Source: Chryseobacterium aquaeductus (GTDB lineage: Bacteria > Bacteroidota > Bacteroidia > Flavobacteriales > Weeksellaceae). Taken from it: DNA of 64,000 nucleotides. Position 1 is the first letter of the stretch; each line of letters starts with the position of its first letter. Positions 8,439-17,843 of the stretch are shown here, piece after piece. The stretch lies in the NCBI RefSeq assembly GCF_905175375.1, contig NZ_CAJIMS010000001.1, forward strand, positions 2,976,001 through 3,040,000, read 5' to 3'. The position numbers and the translations under genes are program-made. Under the pieces are notes generated by a model that was given only the letters and a program-made list of their open reading frames with translations, was not told the DNA's origin and did not search any database.

Positions 8439-11018
8439 ATGCAAAGAGAAGGAGAAAGATTGATTCCTATCAATATTGTAGATGAAATGAAGTCATCTTA
8501 TATTGATTATTCAATGTCCGTTATTGTTTCCAGAGCTTTACCGGATGTAAGAGATGGCTTGAAACCTGTTCACAGAAGAGTACTTTATGGTATGTATGGT
8601 CTGAACGTTTTTTCAAATAGAAAACACTTAAAATCTGCAAGAATCGTAGGGGATGTTTTGGGTAAATATCACCCACACGGAGATTCTTCCGTATACGATG
8701 CCATGGTAAGAATGGCTCAGACATGGAGTTTGCGCTATCCGCAGGTTGACGGGCAGGGTAACTTTGGTTCGATGGATGGAGATCCGCCTGCAGCAATGCG
8801 TTACACGGAAGCACGATTAAAGAAAATCTCAGATGAAATATTATCTGATCTTGATAAAGAAACGGTAGACTTTCAAAATAACTTTGATGACAGCTTAACG
8901 GAACCAACCGTGATGCCTACAAAAATTCCAAATCTTTTGGTAAACGGTACATCGGGTATCGCAGTAGGTATGGCGACCAACATGGCGCCACACAATTTAA
9001 CTGAAGCGGTAGATGCAATAACTGCATATATTGACAACAGAGAAATTACGATTGATGAATTGATGCAGCATATCATTGCTCCCGATTTTCCTACAGGTGG
9101 AATTATCTACGGATATGATGGTGTAAGAGATGCATTCCATACAGGAAGAGGAAGAGTAGTTTTAAGAGCAAAAGTAAGTTTTGAAGAAGTACACAACAGA
9201 AATGCAATCATTGTAACTGAGATTCCTTATCAGGTTAACAAAGCTGAAATGATTGCCAGAACCGCTGAGTTGGTGAAGGATGAAAAAATTCCGGGAATCT
9301 ACGAGATCAGAGACGAATCTGACAGAAACGGGATGCGTATTGTTTATGAATTGAAGAACGATGCAATTCCTAATGTAGTATTAAACTTATTATACAAATA
9401 TACTTCACTACAAACGTCTTTCAGTGTCAACAATATTGCGTTGGTACACGGAAGACCAGAGCAGCTGAATTTAAAAGATATCATTCACCATTTTGTTGAG
9501 CACAGACATGTGGTAATTGTAAGAAGAACCGAGTACGAACTTAGAAAAGCAAGAGAAAGAGCACATATTCTTGAAGGTTTCATGAAGGTGATCGGAACTC
9601 AGGATTCTTTAGATAAAGCGATTGCGATTATTCGTCACAGTGCCAATCCACAAGCAGCAAAAGAAGGAATTATTCAGGAGTTTGATTTGTCTGAAATTCA
9701 GGCTCAGGCGATTCTAGACCTTCGTTTGGCTCGTCTGACAGGAATGGAGCTTGACAAGATCCGTGATGAATATGAAGCAATCATGAAAGAAATTAATAAT
9801 TTGGAAGATATTTTGGCAAACGAACCAAGAAGATTCCAGATTATTAAAGATGAATTAGTTGAAATTAAAGAAAAATACGGCGACGAAAGAAGAACAGAAA
9901 TCGATTATTCGGGAGGTGAAATGTCTATTGAAGATATTATCCCGAACGAAGCGGTAGTTCTTACGATTTCACACGCAGGTTATGTGAAGAGAACTTTGCT
10001 TTCAGAATACAAAATTCAGAGTAGAGGCGGTGTAGGAAATAAAGCTGCGACTACAAGAGATTCCGATTTCTTAGAGTATATCGTATCTGCGACCAATCAC
10101 CAATATATGTTATTCTTTACCGAAAAAGGTAAGTGTTATTGGTTAAGAGTATTTGAAATTCCTGAAGGTTCTAAAACTGCAAAAGGAAGAGCGGTACAAA
10201 ACTTAATCAATATCGAACCGGATGATAAGATTAAAGCATATATCAGAACCAATAATTTAAAAGATACTGAGTACGTGAACCAAATGAGCGTTGTAATGGT
10301 TACCAAAAATGGTACGATTAAGAAAACGTCTCTGGAAGCTTATTCAAGACCGAGAGTAAATGGTGTAAATGCAATTGAAATCAGAGATAATGACATGTTG
10401 CTTGGTGCATATCTTACCAATGGAACTTCTGAAATTATGATTGCTACAAAGAACGGAAAATGTATCCGTTTCCCGGAAGCGAAAGTGAGAGAAGTGGGTA
10501 GAGGTTCTATCGGAGTTCGTGGGATCAGTATGGAAGATAATGATGAGGCAATTGGTATGATTGTTGTGAACGACTTGGAAAATGACACAGTACTTGTGGT
10601 ATCTGAAAAAGGTTATGGTAAAAGAACCGCTGTTGAAGATTATAGAATTACTAACAGAGGAGGAAAAGGAGTTATTACTTTAAATATCACCGAGAAAACA
10701 GGTAATCTAATTGCTATTCAGAATGTTACAGATGAAGATGGTTTGATGATTATTAACAAATCTGGTGTGGCTATCCGAATGAATATGAACGATATGCGTG
10801 TGATGGGTAGAAATACTCAGGGTGTAAAAATGATCAATCTGAAAAAGAATGACGAAATTGCAGCCATCGCAAAAGTAGAAATGGATAAAGATGTTGTGGA
10901 AGAAGACGACCTTTTAGAAGGTTCAGAAAGTGCAATTCTTCCTATCGAAGAAGGTGATGCTCCGGAAATAGAAAACAATTCAGAAGAATCTAATGAAAGT
11001 TCTGAAACTGAAGAATAA
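8439..11018 (+). CDS. gyrA: DNA gyrase subunit A
   Basis: GyrA forms the breakage-reunion half of gyrase, which introduces negative supercoils with GyrB. The 859-residue product has the N-terminal winged-helix/tower domain with catalytic Tyr122 preceded by Arg121 ([10 protein letters not shown]). Six C-terminal beta-pinwheel blades follow, with a GyrA-box-like [10 protein letters not shown]. The quinolone-determining segment [10 protein letters not shown] has Ser83 and Asp87, the sensitive-type residues by E. coli numbering. The C terminus is a strongly acidic tail (about 35 residues, rich in Glu and Ser), as in many gyrases. A leader of about 148 bases precedes it with no clear -7 consensus. 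The TPR gene follows after 24 bases. Confidence 0.97.
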   Translation: MQREGERLIPINIVDEMKSSYIDYSMSVIVSRALPDVRDGLKPVHRRVLYGMYGLNVFSNRKHLKSARIVGDVLGKYHPHGDSSVYDAMVRMAQTWSLRYPQVDGQGNFGSMDGDPPAAMRYTEARLKKISDEILSDLDKETVDFQNNFDDSLTEPTVMPTKIPNLLVNGTSGIAVGMATNMAPHNLTEAVDAITAYIDNREITIDELMQHIIAPDFPTGGIIYGYDGVRDAFHTGRGRVVLRAKVSFEEVHNRNAIIVTEIPYQVNKAEMIARTAELVKDEKIPGIYEIRDESDRNGMRIVYELKNDAIPNVVLNLLYKYTSLQTSFSVNNIALVHGRPEQLNLKDIIHHFVEHRHVVIVRRTEYELRKARERAHILEGFMKVIGTQDSLDKAIAIIRHSANPQAAKEGIIQEFDLSEIQAQAILDLRLARLTGMELDKIRDEYEAIMKEINNLEDILANEPRRFQIIKDELVEIKEKYGDERRTEIDYSGGEMSIEDIIPNEAVVLTISHAGYVKRTLLSEYKIQSRGGVGNKAATTRDSDFLEYIVSATNHQYMLFFTEKGKCYWLRVFEIPEGSKTAKGRAVQNLINIEPDDKIKAYIRTNNLKDTEYVNQMSVVMVTKNGTIKKTSLEAYSRPRVNGVNAIEIRDNDMLLGAYLTNGTSEIMIATKNGKCIRFPEAKVREVGRGSIGVRGISMEDNDEAIGMIVVNDLENDTVLVVSEKGYGKRTAVEDYRITNRGGKGVITLNITEKTGNLIAIQNVTDEDGLMIINKSGVAIRMNMNDMRVMGRNTQGVKMINLKKNDEIAAIAKVEMDKDVVEEDDLLEGSESAILPIEEGDAPEIENNSEESNESSETEE

Positions 11019-11042
11019 ATAAAACAATTTAAAATTCTTATT

Positions 11043-12101
11043 ATGAAAAAGCTAATTTTAGGTATAGCTATCGTTTCATCAGCGTTTTTCTTCGGACAAA
11101 AGCAGGAGAAGCCAGATGTTAATGCGCAATTACAAGCTTCTAATAAAGCAGCAATGGATGCATATCAGTCAAAAAATTATGCAGTTGCAGCACCTAAGTT
11201 TGTAGAAGTCTATAACTTGATGAAAACAAATGGGCAAGACGATAAAATTTACATGTATTATGCAGGATTAAGTTATGCACTTGCAAATAATGTTGATGAA
11301 TCAATCAAAATCTATACAGATTTGATCAATTCTGGTTTTACAGGAGTACAGACGCAATATACTGCGAAGGATGTAAAAACTGGTGAGGTGACATCTTTAA
11401 ATAAAGGTATTTGGGAAGGTTTGAAAAATACAAAATCCAAGGATTATACAGATTTCAAAACTGAGCAGACAAAGAGCGTTGAGCCAGATCTATATGAGAC
11501 CTTGTCAACATTACTTTTAAATGCTAAAAAGAACGATGAAGCTTTAGCTTTAATTGAAAAAGGATTAGCAAAATATCCTAACAATGCTAAGTTAAAAGAA
11601 TATCAAGGTTCTGCGTTGTATGCAACAGGTAATACTGATAAATTCTTAACAAATCTGAAAGAACAATTGGCTAAAAATCCTAATGATGCGACCAATTGGT
11701 ATAACTTAGGAGTTCTACAGGCGAAAACTCCTGCTACTGAAACTGATGCAATTGCTTCGTTTCAAAAAGCTATTGAACTTGCAGGAACTAACACGGCGTT
11801 GCTTAACAATTCATATCAGAATTTAGTATATACATCACTAGGAGATGATGCAAAGGCGGTTGAAAGTATTAATACATTAAGGAAATCAAATCCGGATGAA
11901 GCTACTAAGTTAATTGAAGCAAGAAAAGGAAGATTTAATAAAGCATTGCCATATGCAGAAAAATGGCTTCAGACAAATCCTGAAAACATTGATGCTGTAA
12001 CTACTTTGAGAGAAATCTACAGCATTACAAAAAATCAGGCAAAAGCGACTGAAATGAAAGCTAAACAAGCTGAACTTGAAGCCAAGCAGCCAAAACAATA
12101 A
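11043..12101 (+). CDS. Secreted TPR-repeat protein
   Basis: The protein is 352 residues with a signal peptide (about 1-18, ending FFFGQ). Helical repeats follow with TPR spacing: AMDAYQSKNYAVAAPKFVEVY, IYMYYAGLSYALANNVDESI, ALALIEKGLAKYPNNAKL and NWYNLGVLQAKTPATETDA. The Lys/Ala-rich end reads KAKQAELEAKQPKQ. Such periplasmic TPR proteins act as binding scaffolds; no partner is indicated. It follows gyrA by 24 bases and may be co-transcribed with it. A strong terminator follows. Confidence 0.85.
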   Translation: MKKLILGIAIVSSAFFFGQKQEKPDVNAQLQASNKAAMDAYQSKNYAVAAPKFVEVYNLMKTNGQDDKIYMYYAGLSYALANNVDESIKIYTDLINSGFTGVQTQYTAKDVKTGEVTSLNKGIWEGLKNTKSKDYTDFKTEQTKSVEPDLYETLSTLLLNAKKNDEALALIEKGLAKYPNNAKLKEYQGSALYATGNTDKFLTNLKEQLAKNPNDATNWYNLGVLQAKTPATETDAIASFQKAIELAGTNTALLNNSYQNLVYTSLGDDAKAVESINTLRKSNPDEATKLIEARKGRFNKALPYAEKWLQTNPENIDAVTTLREIYSITKNQAKATEMKAKQAELEAKQPKQ

Positions 12102-12122
12102 TCATTTTTCTAATATAAATAT

Positions 12123-12148
12123 AAACCGAAACATTTTTGTTTCGGTTT
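12123..12148 (+). terminator. Terminator after the gyrA-TPR unit
   Basis: An eleven-base-pair stem (12123-12133 with 12138-12148, AAACCGAAACA and its complement) with a four-T loop is followed by more Ts. Confidence 0.85.
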
Positions 12149-12264
12149 TTTTGTTTAAATTCTCAAAAATTAAAATATACTCATCTACAAAATGATATAA
12201 TAAATTTTAAATAAATTCAGGGAATTATCCTTCTTAATCAACATCAAAATTCTCTTCAATTCCG

Positions 12265-12272
12265 TATATTTG
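12265..12272 (+). promoter_or_regulatory. menB promoter, -7 box
   Basis: TATATTTG fits TAnnTTTG exactly and ends 18 bases before the ATG at 12291. It overlaps the TTG codon at 12270, which therefore cannot be the start. Confidence 0.65.
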
Positions 12273-12290
12273 GTAAAAATTTTTACAAAT

Positions 12291-13127
12291 ATGATCGAGT
12301 GGAAAACCGTCAAAGAATACGAAGATATTACCTATAAAAAATGCAATGGTGTGGCAAGAATTGCCTTCAACAGACCTGAGATCCGTAATGCTTTCAGACC
12401 CAAAACAACTTCAGAGTTATACGATGCGTTTTACGATGCATCAGAAGATTCTTCTATTGGTGTGGTCTTACTTTCAGGAGAAGGACCAAGTTCAAAAGAC
12501 GGAATTTGGGCTTTTTGCAGCGGAGGTGACCAGAAAGCAAGAGGTCAGCAAGGGTATGTGGGTGAAGACGGAAGACATCGTTTAAATATTCTTGAAGTTC
12601 AGCGCTTAATCCGTTTTATGCCAAAAGCCGTCATCGCTGTGGTTCCGGGTTGGGCAGTTGGTGGCGGTCATTCACTTCATGTGGTTTGTGATTTGACATT
12701 GGCAAGTAAAGAACATGCAATTTTCAAACAAACTGATGCTGATGTTACAAGTTTTGACGGTGGTTACGGTTCGGCGTATTTGGCAAAAATGGTCGGACAG
12801 AAAAAAGCTCGTGAAATTTTCTTTTTAGGTAGAAATTATTCTGCGCAGGAAGCCTTAGAGATGGGAATGGTGAATGCTGTAATTCCTCATGATGAACTAG
12901 AAGACACTGCTTACGAGTGGGCTCAGGAAATTTTGGCAAAATCTCCAACTTCCATCAGAATGCTGAAGTTTGCAATGAATCTTACAGATGACGGAATGGT
13001 AGGGCAACAAATTTTTGCAGGTGAAGCTACACGTTTGGCTTACATGACCGAAGAGGCTAAAGAAGGAAGAAATGCGTTTTTAGAGAAAAGAAAACCGGAT
13101 TTCGGAAAAGATCAGTGGATTTCATAA
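12291..13127 (+). CDS. menB: 1,4-dihydroxy-2-naphthoyl-CoA synthase (MenB)
   Basis: MenB closes the ring of o-succinylbenzoyl-CoA in menaquinone synthesis and belongs to the crotonase family. The 278-residue product carries the family segments FCSGGDQKARG (after a long GEGPSSKDGIW insert), WAVGGGHSLHVVCDLTLAS (oxyanion hole) and QTDADVTSFDGGYGSAYLA. The Asp in QTDA is at the position that is Gly in bicarbonate-dependent enzymes, so this looks like the bicarbonate-independent type. The ATG at 12291 is chosen because the frame's earlier TTG lies inside the -7 box. menA is 2 kb downstream in the same direction, past two PH-domain genes. Confidence 0.95.
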   Translation: MIEWKTVKEYEDITYKKCNGVARIAFNRPEIRNAFRPKTTSELYDAFYDASEDSSIGVVLLSGEGPSSKDGIWAFCSGGDQKARGQQGYVGEDGRHRLNILEVQRLIRFMPKAVIAVVPGWAVGGGHSLHVVCDLTLASKEHAIFKQTDADVTSFDGGYGSAYLAKMVGQKKAREIFFLGRNYSAQEALEMGMVNAVIPHDELEDTAYEWAQEILAKSPTSIRMLKFAMNLTDDGMVGQQIFAGEATRLAYMTEEAKEGRNAFLEKRKPDFGKDQWIS

Positions 13128-13136
13128 AATATCACC

Positions 13137-13161
13137 AAACCAAAAATTTTGTTTTTGGTTT
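13137..13161 (+). terminator. Terminator of menB
   Basis: AAACCAAAAA (13137-13146) pairs with TTTTTGGTTT (13152-13161) around TTTTG and runs into a long T tract. It lies just 15 bases before the next ATG, so read-through into the PH-domain genes is possible. Confidence 0.75.
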
Positions 13162-13176
13162 TTTTTTAATGTTTAA

Positions 13177-13722
13177 ATGAAAGAAGAATTCAGCAATCAA
13201 CAGATTTTTAATCTGGAAATACCCAATTTTGAAGATTTAGAACTCATAAGGGTTTCCGGAAAGTATCTCAAAATTATTTTGTTCAATTTAAGTATTTTTT
13301 CGATTTTTCTAATCGGGATCGCTTCTGCAGCCTTATATTTCTTCTACGTTGATTTGAGTTTGCTTCATGTTTTGATGATCGTTATTTTAACTTTTTTCAT
13401 AATTATTTTTTTATTTTTAAATGCAATAATTGGTTTTAAATTCAGAAAATATGCAGTCAGGGAAAAAGATTTGGTTTACCAACACGGCTGGCTGAAACGG
13501 AGTTTAATTATCGTTCCATTCAAAAGAATTCAACACATCAAAGTTGAGCAGGGATGGTTGTCTAAAATATTGAATTTAAAATCGGTTTCAGTTTTTACAG
13601 CAGGAGTGAATGGTGGCGATATTACGATAAATGGTTTGCCGGAAGACATTGCTGAAGGAATTAATGATCATATCAGAGGCAGTATTTCTAAAGAAAAAGC
13701 AGAAGATGGAGGACAGGCTTAG
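13177..13722 (+). CDS. PH-domain (bPH2, YdbS-like) membrane protein
   Basis: The protein is 181 residues. Two transmembrane helices (about 30-52 and 63-84) are followed by a bacterial PH domain with KFRKYAVREKDLVYQHGWLKRSLIIVPFKRIQHIKVEQGW, the typical YdbS wording. Its last 17 bases overlap the next gene, which encodes a longer PH protein; YdbS-YdbT pairs of this kind are common. Their role in Bacillus relatives is in envelope homeostasis; no specific function can be claimed here. Confidence 0.85.
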   Translation: MKEEFSNQQIFNLEIPNFEDLELIRVSGKYLKIILFNLSIFSIFLIGIASAALYFFYVDLSLLHVLMIVILTFFIIIFLFLNAIIGFKFRKYAVREKDLVYQHGWLKRSLIIVPFKRIQHIKVEQGWLSKILNLKSVSVFTAGVNGGDITINGLPEDIAEGINDHIRGSISKEKAEDGGQA

Positions 13723-15205
13723 TTCTTTTTTTAAACCTCAAAGACAGTCAAAAATTGGTATATTTCTGCTGTTTATTTACTATTTGGTACAGGTTGTCAA
13801 AGGTTTGTGGGTTTTTGTTTTCGTTTATATTTTTAAGAAAGAAACCTTCAATATTTATCTACTTCTCACGATTATTGGTGTTTTCATTTTTTTGCTGATT
13901 TCTGCAGTTTTACAATATTTTAACTTTACATATTATATTGATCAGGAAAATGACGAATTTATCATTCATGAAGGAATTATTAATAAATCGGTAACTAAAA
14001 TCAAAAGAGATAATATTCAGGAAGTAAATATCTCTCAACCTTTTGTTCATCGCTTTTTTAATATTTACAAACTTGACATTGACACACCGGGAAGTTCCGA
14101 AAAAGAGGTGAAAATTTCAGCATTAACGAAACAAAATGCAACTGATCTCAAAAATTATCTTTTAACGGAAAAAGGAATTGATAAGAACTTTAAAGTATCT
14201 GATGAAACATTACAGAATGAAGAAATTGCTGAGGTTCGTTCTATCCAAATTTCTACTTTTAGCATCTTAAAATATGGAATTACAGCAAACTACGTTCAAA
14301 GTTTTTTTGCGTTGGTGAGTTTACTTATTTATGCTTTTTCTGAACTCAGCAATTTGCTTAAGAAAGTAGAATTTAAGACACAATTAGATTATGATACCAT
14401 AGAATCTCGGGTTTTGGCGTTTTCAATTCCTGTTATTCTGACAATTGTTTTTGTTGTCATCATTGCTGCCATCTTGATTAACACAATTCGTACACTCATT
14501 AAATTTTTTAACTTTAAGATTACTGAGAACAATCAGAGTTTTTCCTTTGAATATGGCTTGTTTAATACCAGAAATTCTATTGTCAATAAGTCAAAAGTGC
14601 AGGTAATCACCGAAACTCAAAATTGGATTCAGAAGAAAATGAAGATTTCTTACGTGAAATTTCTTCAGATTGGTAAGAATGAAGAACATGAAAAAAATGT
14701 AGCCGCCGTTCCTGGAATTAATAATCAAGAAAAAGCAAAACTCATCTCAACAATCTGGAACAAAAATCCGGTATTTGAAAATGTGTTGAAGCCAAATTTC
14801 AGATTAATTATTGTCAATACTTTCCAATGGATTTTTGTTCCTCTTCTTTTGTTCTTTGCTATTGATAAAGATTTATTGCTAAACTATTGGTTTGTAGCAA
14901 TCTGGTACGTTCTAGTTGCAGAATTTTTCATTCTTGTTTCTTTCAGGAATTTAAAATTGTTTTACAACGAAAAATTTATAAGATTAAAATCAGGTATTTG
15001 GGATGTAGATAACCGAACTTTTGAGGTAGAAAAGCTTCAAACTGTGAAAATTTCTCAGTATTTTTGGCAAAGAAAAACAAACTTAGGAAGTATCACATTT
15101 TACACATCTGCAGGTCGTTTTAAGATCGTTGCGTTAAACTTTTTAAAACTTAAAAAACTGTTGAATTATTGTGTCTACAAAATTGAAAATTCTAAGAATA
15201 ATTAA
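13706..15205 (+). CDS. PH-domain (bPH2, YdbT-like) membrane protein
   Basis: The 499-residue protein has alternating pairs of transmembrane helices and PH domains: helices near residues 17-65, a PH domain with YIDQENDEFIIHEGIINKSV, helices near 190-265, a second PH domain with FEYGLFNTRNSIVNKSKVQV, helices near 370-415, and a third short PH-like end. The frame is open from 13631, but the ATG at 13706 starts the natural MEDRLSSFFKPQRQ sequence and gives the 17-base overlap expected for a coupled pair. menA follows after 12 bases, so PH1-PH2-menA form an operon. Confidence 0.8.
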   Translation: MEDRLSSFFKPQRQSKIGIFLLFIYYLVQVVKGLWVFVFVYIFKKETFNIYLLLTIIGVFIFLLISAVLQYFNFTYYIDQENDEFIIHEGIINKSVTKIKRDNIQEVNISQPFVHRFFNIYKLDIDTPGSSEKEVKISALTKQNATDLKNYLLTEKGIDKNFKVSDETLQNEEIAEVRSIQISTFSILKYGITANYVQSFFALVSLLIYAFSELSNLLKKVEFKTQLDYDTIESRVLAFSIPVILTIVFVVIIAAILINTIRTLIKFFNFKITENNQSFSFEYGLFNTRNSIVNKSKVQVITETQNWIQKKMKISYVKFLQIGKNEEHEKNVAAVPGINNQEKAKLISTIWNKNPVFENVLKPNFRLIIVNTFQWIFVPLLLFFAIDKDLLLNYWFVAIWYVLVAEFFILVSFRNLKLFYNEKFIRLKSGIWDVDNRTFEVEKLQTVKISQYFWQRKTNLGSITFYTSAGRFKIVALNFLKLKKLLNYCVYKIENSKNN

Positions 15206-15217
15206 ATAAAAATTTTA

Positions 15218-16147
15218 ATGTCAGATTGGATAAAAGCCGCAAGGCTTCGAACTTTACCGCTTTCGCTGAGCGGAATTATCATGGGGTCATTCATCGCAAA
15301 ATGGAGACTTTGGGGCGAAGGTGGAATCTGGGATTGGAAGATTTTTGCTTTAGCACTTCTGGTAACATTGCTGTATCAGGTTTTATCAAATTATGCCAAC
15401 GATTATGGTGATGGTGTGAAAGGAACAGATGCCAAAAGAATTGGGGAAGCAGAAGCAAGAGCTGTGGCATCAGGAAAAATTACTGCAAAACAAATGAGGA
15501 ATGCGGTGATTCTTTTCGCTATTTTTTCTTTGGTAGCAACAGTTGCGCTTTTGTATTTGGCTTTTATTCCGAAATATATGAATGAATTTTACATTTTCAT
15601 AGGTTTGGGTGTGGCAAGCATTTTAGCTGCAATTGGTTATACAATTGGTAAAAAACCTTATGGATACATGGGATTGGGCGATATTTTCGTTTTTGTGTTC
15701 TTTGGTTTGGTTTCGGTCTGCGGAAGTTATTTCCTTTTTACTAAAACTTTCAGCTGGGATATTCTTTTGCCAGGAGCTGCAGTTGGAATGATGAGTATGG
15801 CGGTTCTAAACCTCAATAATATGCGTGATATTGAAAGCGACAGATTATCTGGTAAAAAAAGTTTGGCGCTGAGAATGGGTTTCAAAAATGCAATGCTTTA
15901 CGAGATGGTGCTATTACAGTTTCCTTTGATTTTGATCCTGATTTTTTTGGCACTGAACGGTTTCATTCAATCGCAGCAATATTATGTTTTCATAGTGATG
16001 ATTCTTCTTATTCCAATGGCAAAATTGAGAAGAAAAATAATGTCTGTAAAGGAGCCAAAAGAGCTTGATCCTTTTTTAAAACAAGTTGGAATTCTTACTT
16101 TTATGATGGCTGTTCTTACCGCTTTCGGACTTAATTTTTTCAAATAA
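15218..16147 (+). CDS. menA: 1,4-dihydroxy-2-naphthoate polyprenyltransferase (MenA)
   Basis: MenA is an integral membrane UbiA-family enzyme that attaches the polyprenyl tail to dihydroxynaphthoate, the step before methylation to menaquinone. The 309-residue product has about eight helices. It also has both Asp-rich prenyl-diphosphate motifs: NDYGDG (61-66) followed by GTDAKRIGEAEARAV, and NNMRDIESD at about 200. Length is normal. It is last in the unit with the two PH-domain genes and shares a pathway with menB just upstream. Confidence 0.95.
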   Translation: MSDWIKAARLRTLPLSLSGIIMGSFIAKWRLWGEGGIWDWKIFALALLVTLLYQVLSNYANDYGDGVKGTDAKRIGEAEARAVASGKITAKQMRNAVILFAIFSLVATVALLYLAFIPKYMNEFYIFIGLGVASILAAIGYTIGKKPYGYMGLGDIFVFVFFGLVSVCGSYFLFTKTFSWDILLPGAAVGMMSMAVLNLNNMRDIESDRLSGKKSLALRMGFKNAMLYEMVLLQFPLILILIFLALNGFIQSQQYYVFIVMILLIPMAKLRRKIMSVKEPKELDPFLKQVGILTFMMAVLTAFGLNFFK

Positions 16148-16246
16148 TATTATTTCATTTTTTGCTTATTCTAAGATTATAAATCTGCGTACTTAGTGAA
16201 AAATATTAGTGCTATTAGTATTTAAAAATAATTCAAAATAAATAAA

Positions 16247-16933
16247 ATGAAAATACAATACCTAGGACAAAACTGTTTCTTATTTACTTACAAAGAGAAA
16301 ACAATTCTTTGTGATCCTTTTTACAATTACAAAAAGGCTGAATCAGGATTTGATATTTCGGCTCAGAAAATCGATTATATTTTGATCACTCACGCTCACG
16401 GCGATCATATTGCTGACGTTGGCGAGGTTCTAAAACATTATCCTGAAGCTACAATTATTGGTCAGCCGGAAATCTGTGCTCACTTTGAAAATGCAGAAAA
16501 TACGAATGATGTAAATTTAGGAGGATCAGCGAAAATTGATGATCTTAAAATTTCTATGGTTCCTGCTCATCATACAAGTTCATTTCCGAACGGTAGCTAT
16601 GGCGGAGTTCCTGTAGGATATATTTTCAGGCTTCCAGAAGGTAAAAATGTGTACTTGGCAGGTGATACAGGTGTAATGGCAGATATGCAGTTGTTTCCGC
16701 AGTTGTACGGTTATTTAGACTTATCGATTCTTCCAATTGGCGGTCATTATACGATGTGTGCAAGAAAAGCAGCTTTTGCAGCTTCAGAATTATTAAAAAC
16801 TCCTAAAGTAATTGGATGTCATTTTGATACATTTCCTGCAATCGAGATTAATCACGAAAATGCATTGAGCCAATTTAAAGAAAAAAATGTTGAATTGATT
16901 CTTCCAAAACTAGGTGAGAGTTTCGATATATAA
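16247..16933 (+). CDS. UPF0173-type metal-dependent hydrolase
   Basis: The 228-residue protein has a metallo-beta-lactamase fold. The metal motif is HAHGDH (49-54), with further ligands in PAHH (about 105-108), the GDTG Asp (about 141-144) and GCHFDTFP (about 190). It matches the UPF0173 (YtkL/RNase-Z-like minimal) family in length and motifs. The physiological substrate is not known. It is separated from menA by 99 bases without a clear signal and faces the SRP RNA gene. Confidence 0.9.
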   Translation: MKIQYLGQNCFLFTYKEKTILCDPFYNYKKAESGFDISAQKIDYILITHAHGDHIADVGEVLKHYPEATIIGQPEICAHFENAENTNDVNLGGSAKIDDLKISMVPAHHTSSFPNGSYGGVPVGYIFRLPEGKNVYLAGDTGVMADMQLFPQLYGYLDLSILPIGGHYTMCARKAAFAASELLKTPKVIGCHFDTFPAIEINHENALSQFKEKNVELILPKLGESFDI

Positions 16934-16941
16934 CAAAAAAA

Positions 16942-16991
16942 AAATTAAGAGATTAAGTAATTTAAATAAAATCATCTTAATCTCTTAATTT
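16942..16991 (-). terminator. Terminator of the SRP RNA gene
   Basis: A perfect 16-base-pair inverted repeat (16942-16957 with 16976-16991) is followed, in the minus direction, by ten Ts before TAA of the plus-strand gene. The plus direction lacks a T run, so it serves the minus-strand RNA gene. Confidence 0.8.
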
Positions 16992-17006
16992 ATAAAAATA
17001 AAAAAT

Positions 17007-17099
17007 GGCAAGCTACCTAAATCACACCGCTACGACCAATTACCTTTGCTGCGTTCCCACCCTGGAGGGTTCTCAGGAGCTGGTTGTTTAGGACTTGCC
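17007..17099 (-). ncRNA. ffs: Signal recognition particle RNA (small bacterial type)
   Basis: Read on the minus strand, the 93-base RNA starts GGCAAG and ends CTTGCC, which pair. CCTAAA and TTTAGG extend the stem. The apical part reads CAGGGTGGGAACGCAGCAAAG, containing the GGAA tetraloop and the asymmetric AGCA loop of the Ffh-binding domain IV. The RNA binds Ffh to target membrane and secreted proteins. A TATCTTTG -7 box sits five bases upstream and a strong terminator follows. Confidence 0.85.
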
Positions 17100-17103
17100 G
17101 TTG

Positions 17104-17111
17104 CAAAGATA
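17104..17111 (-). promoter_or_regulatory. SRP RNA promoter, -7 box
   Basis: On the minus strand TATCTTTG fits TAnnTTTG and ends five bases before the proposed RNA 5' end at 17099. The upstream -33 is only TTT. Confidence 0.65.
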
Positions 17112-17232
17112 GGAATTAATTGTAAACTTAAAAATATTATTAAAGAAAAAATCTTAGAAAAACCCTTTATCAAAGCTAAACCGCTGAAATTTAGAGCAAT
17201 ATTTTTTAAGAAATTTTCTAAAAATTTGAATT

Positions 17233-17826
17233 ATGACGAAAAGTCCAGTAATCTTAGGAATTTTGCTTTATGCTGCTACAATGGTGATCTTTTTTGTAGT
17301 TTATTTTCTCTTTTCAGGTGTTGAATATTTTGATACTTCGTTGAAAGTCAATGCGTTCATTTTACCGATTTTTTATGCTTTGGCTGCTTTTTGGTCTGTA
17401 AAATCTCGCTGGAATAAATATAGAATGGGTTTTCGGGAAGCTTTTAAAAGAGCTTTTGTCCCGATGTTCGTCGGCGGAATTTTATCAATTGTAAGTATTT
17501 TTTCATTTTTAAATTTCATTGATACCGATGCTAAAGATCTTTTGAATTATCAATATGTGCAAAGACAAAAATCAGAATTGGATAAAGAATATCTGTCTGC
17601 AAAAAAGATTTTGAAACATCAAAAAGACATCGATGAGCTCGAGCAAAAATATCAGGAAGGTCTTCAGAGATTTGATCCTAAAATAATTAAGGGAAAAGAT
17701 ATGTTGACGGCAAGTCATTTTTCAGGATATTTTGCGGCAATTCTTATATTTTACGTAGTTTTGTCAGTATTTTTCGGGGCGTTTTTCAGAAAGAAAACAA
17801 TGCCTGAAGAAATCATTGAAGAGTAA
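17233..17826 (+). CDS. DUF4199 membrane protein
   Basis: The 197-residue protein has four transmembrane segments (about 7-29, 42-60, 77-96 and 162-185). Between the third and the last lies a charged, probably coiled-coil stretch of about 60 residues (QRQKSELDKEYLSAKKIL and following). This is the DUF4199 layout, common and uncharacterised in Bacteroidetes. It precedes a GT2 glycosyltransferase by 17 bases, and these two families are found next to each other often enough to suggest a functional link. Confidence 0.8.
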   Translation: MTKSPVILGILLYAATMVIFFVVYFLFSGVEYFDTSLKVNAFILPIFYALAAFWSVKSRWNKYRMGFREAFKRAFVPMFVGGILSIVSIFSFLNFIDTDAKDLLNYQYVQRQKSELDKEYLSAKKILKHQKDIDELEQKYQEGLQRFDPKIIKGKDMLTASHFSGYFAAILIFYVVLSVFFGAFFRKKTMPEEIIEE

Positions 17827-17843
17827 TTTTTTATCGAAATTAA

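Noticed and set aside
13631..13705. Upstream extension of the second PH-domain protein
   Set aside because: The extra 25 residues lie wholly inside the preceding gene and do not resemble the family start; ATG at 13706 gives normal coupling.
17046..17324. 92-codon plus-strand frame over the SRP RNA region
   Set aside because: It covers the SRP RNA and its promoter on the other strand, has no protein-like features, and ends inside the DUF4199 gene in another frame.
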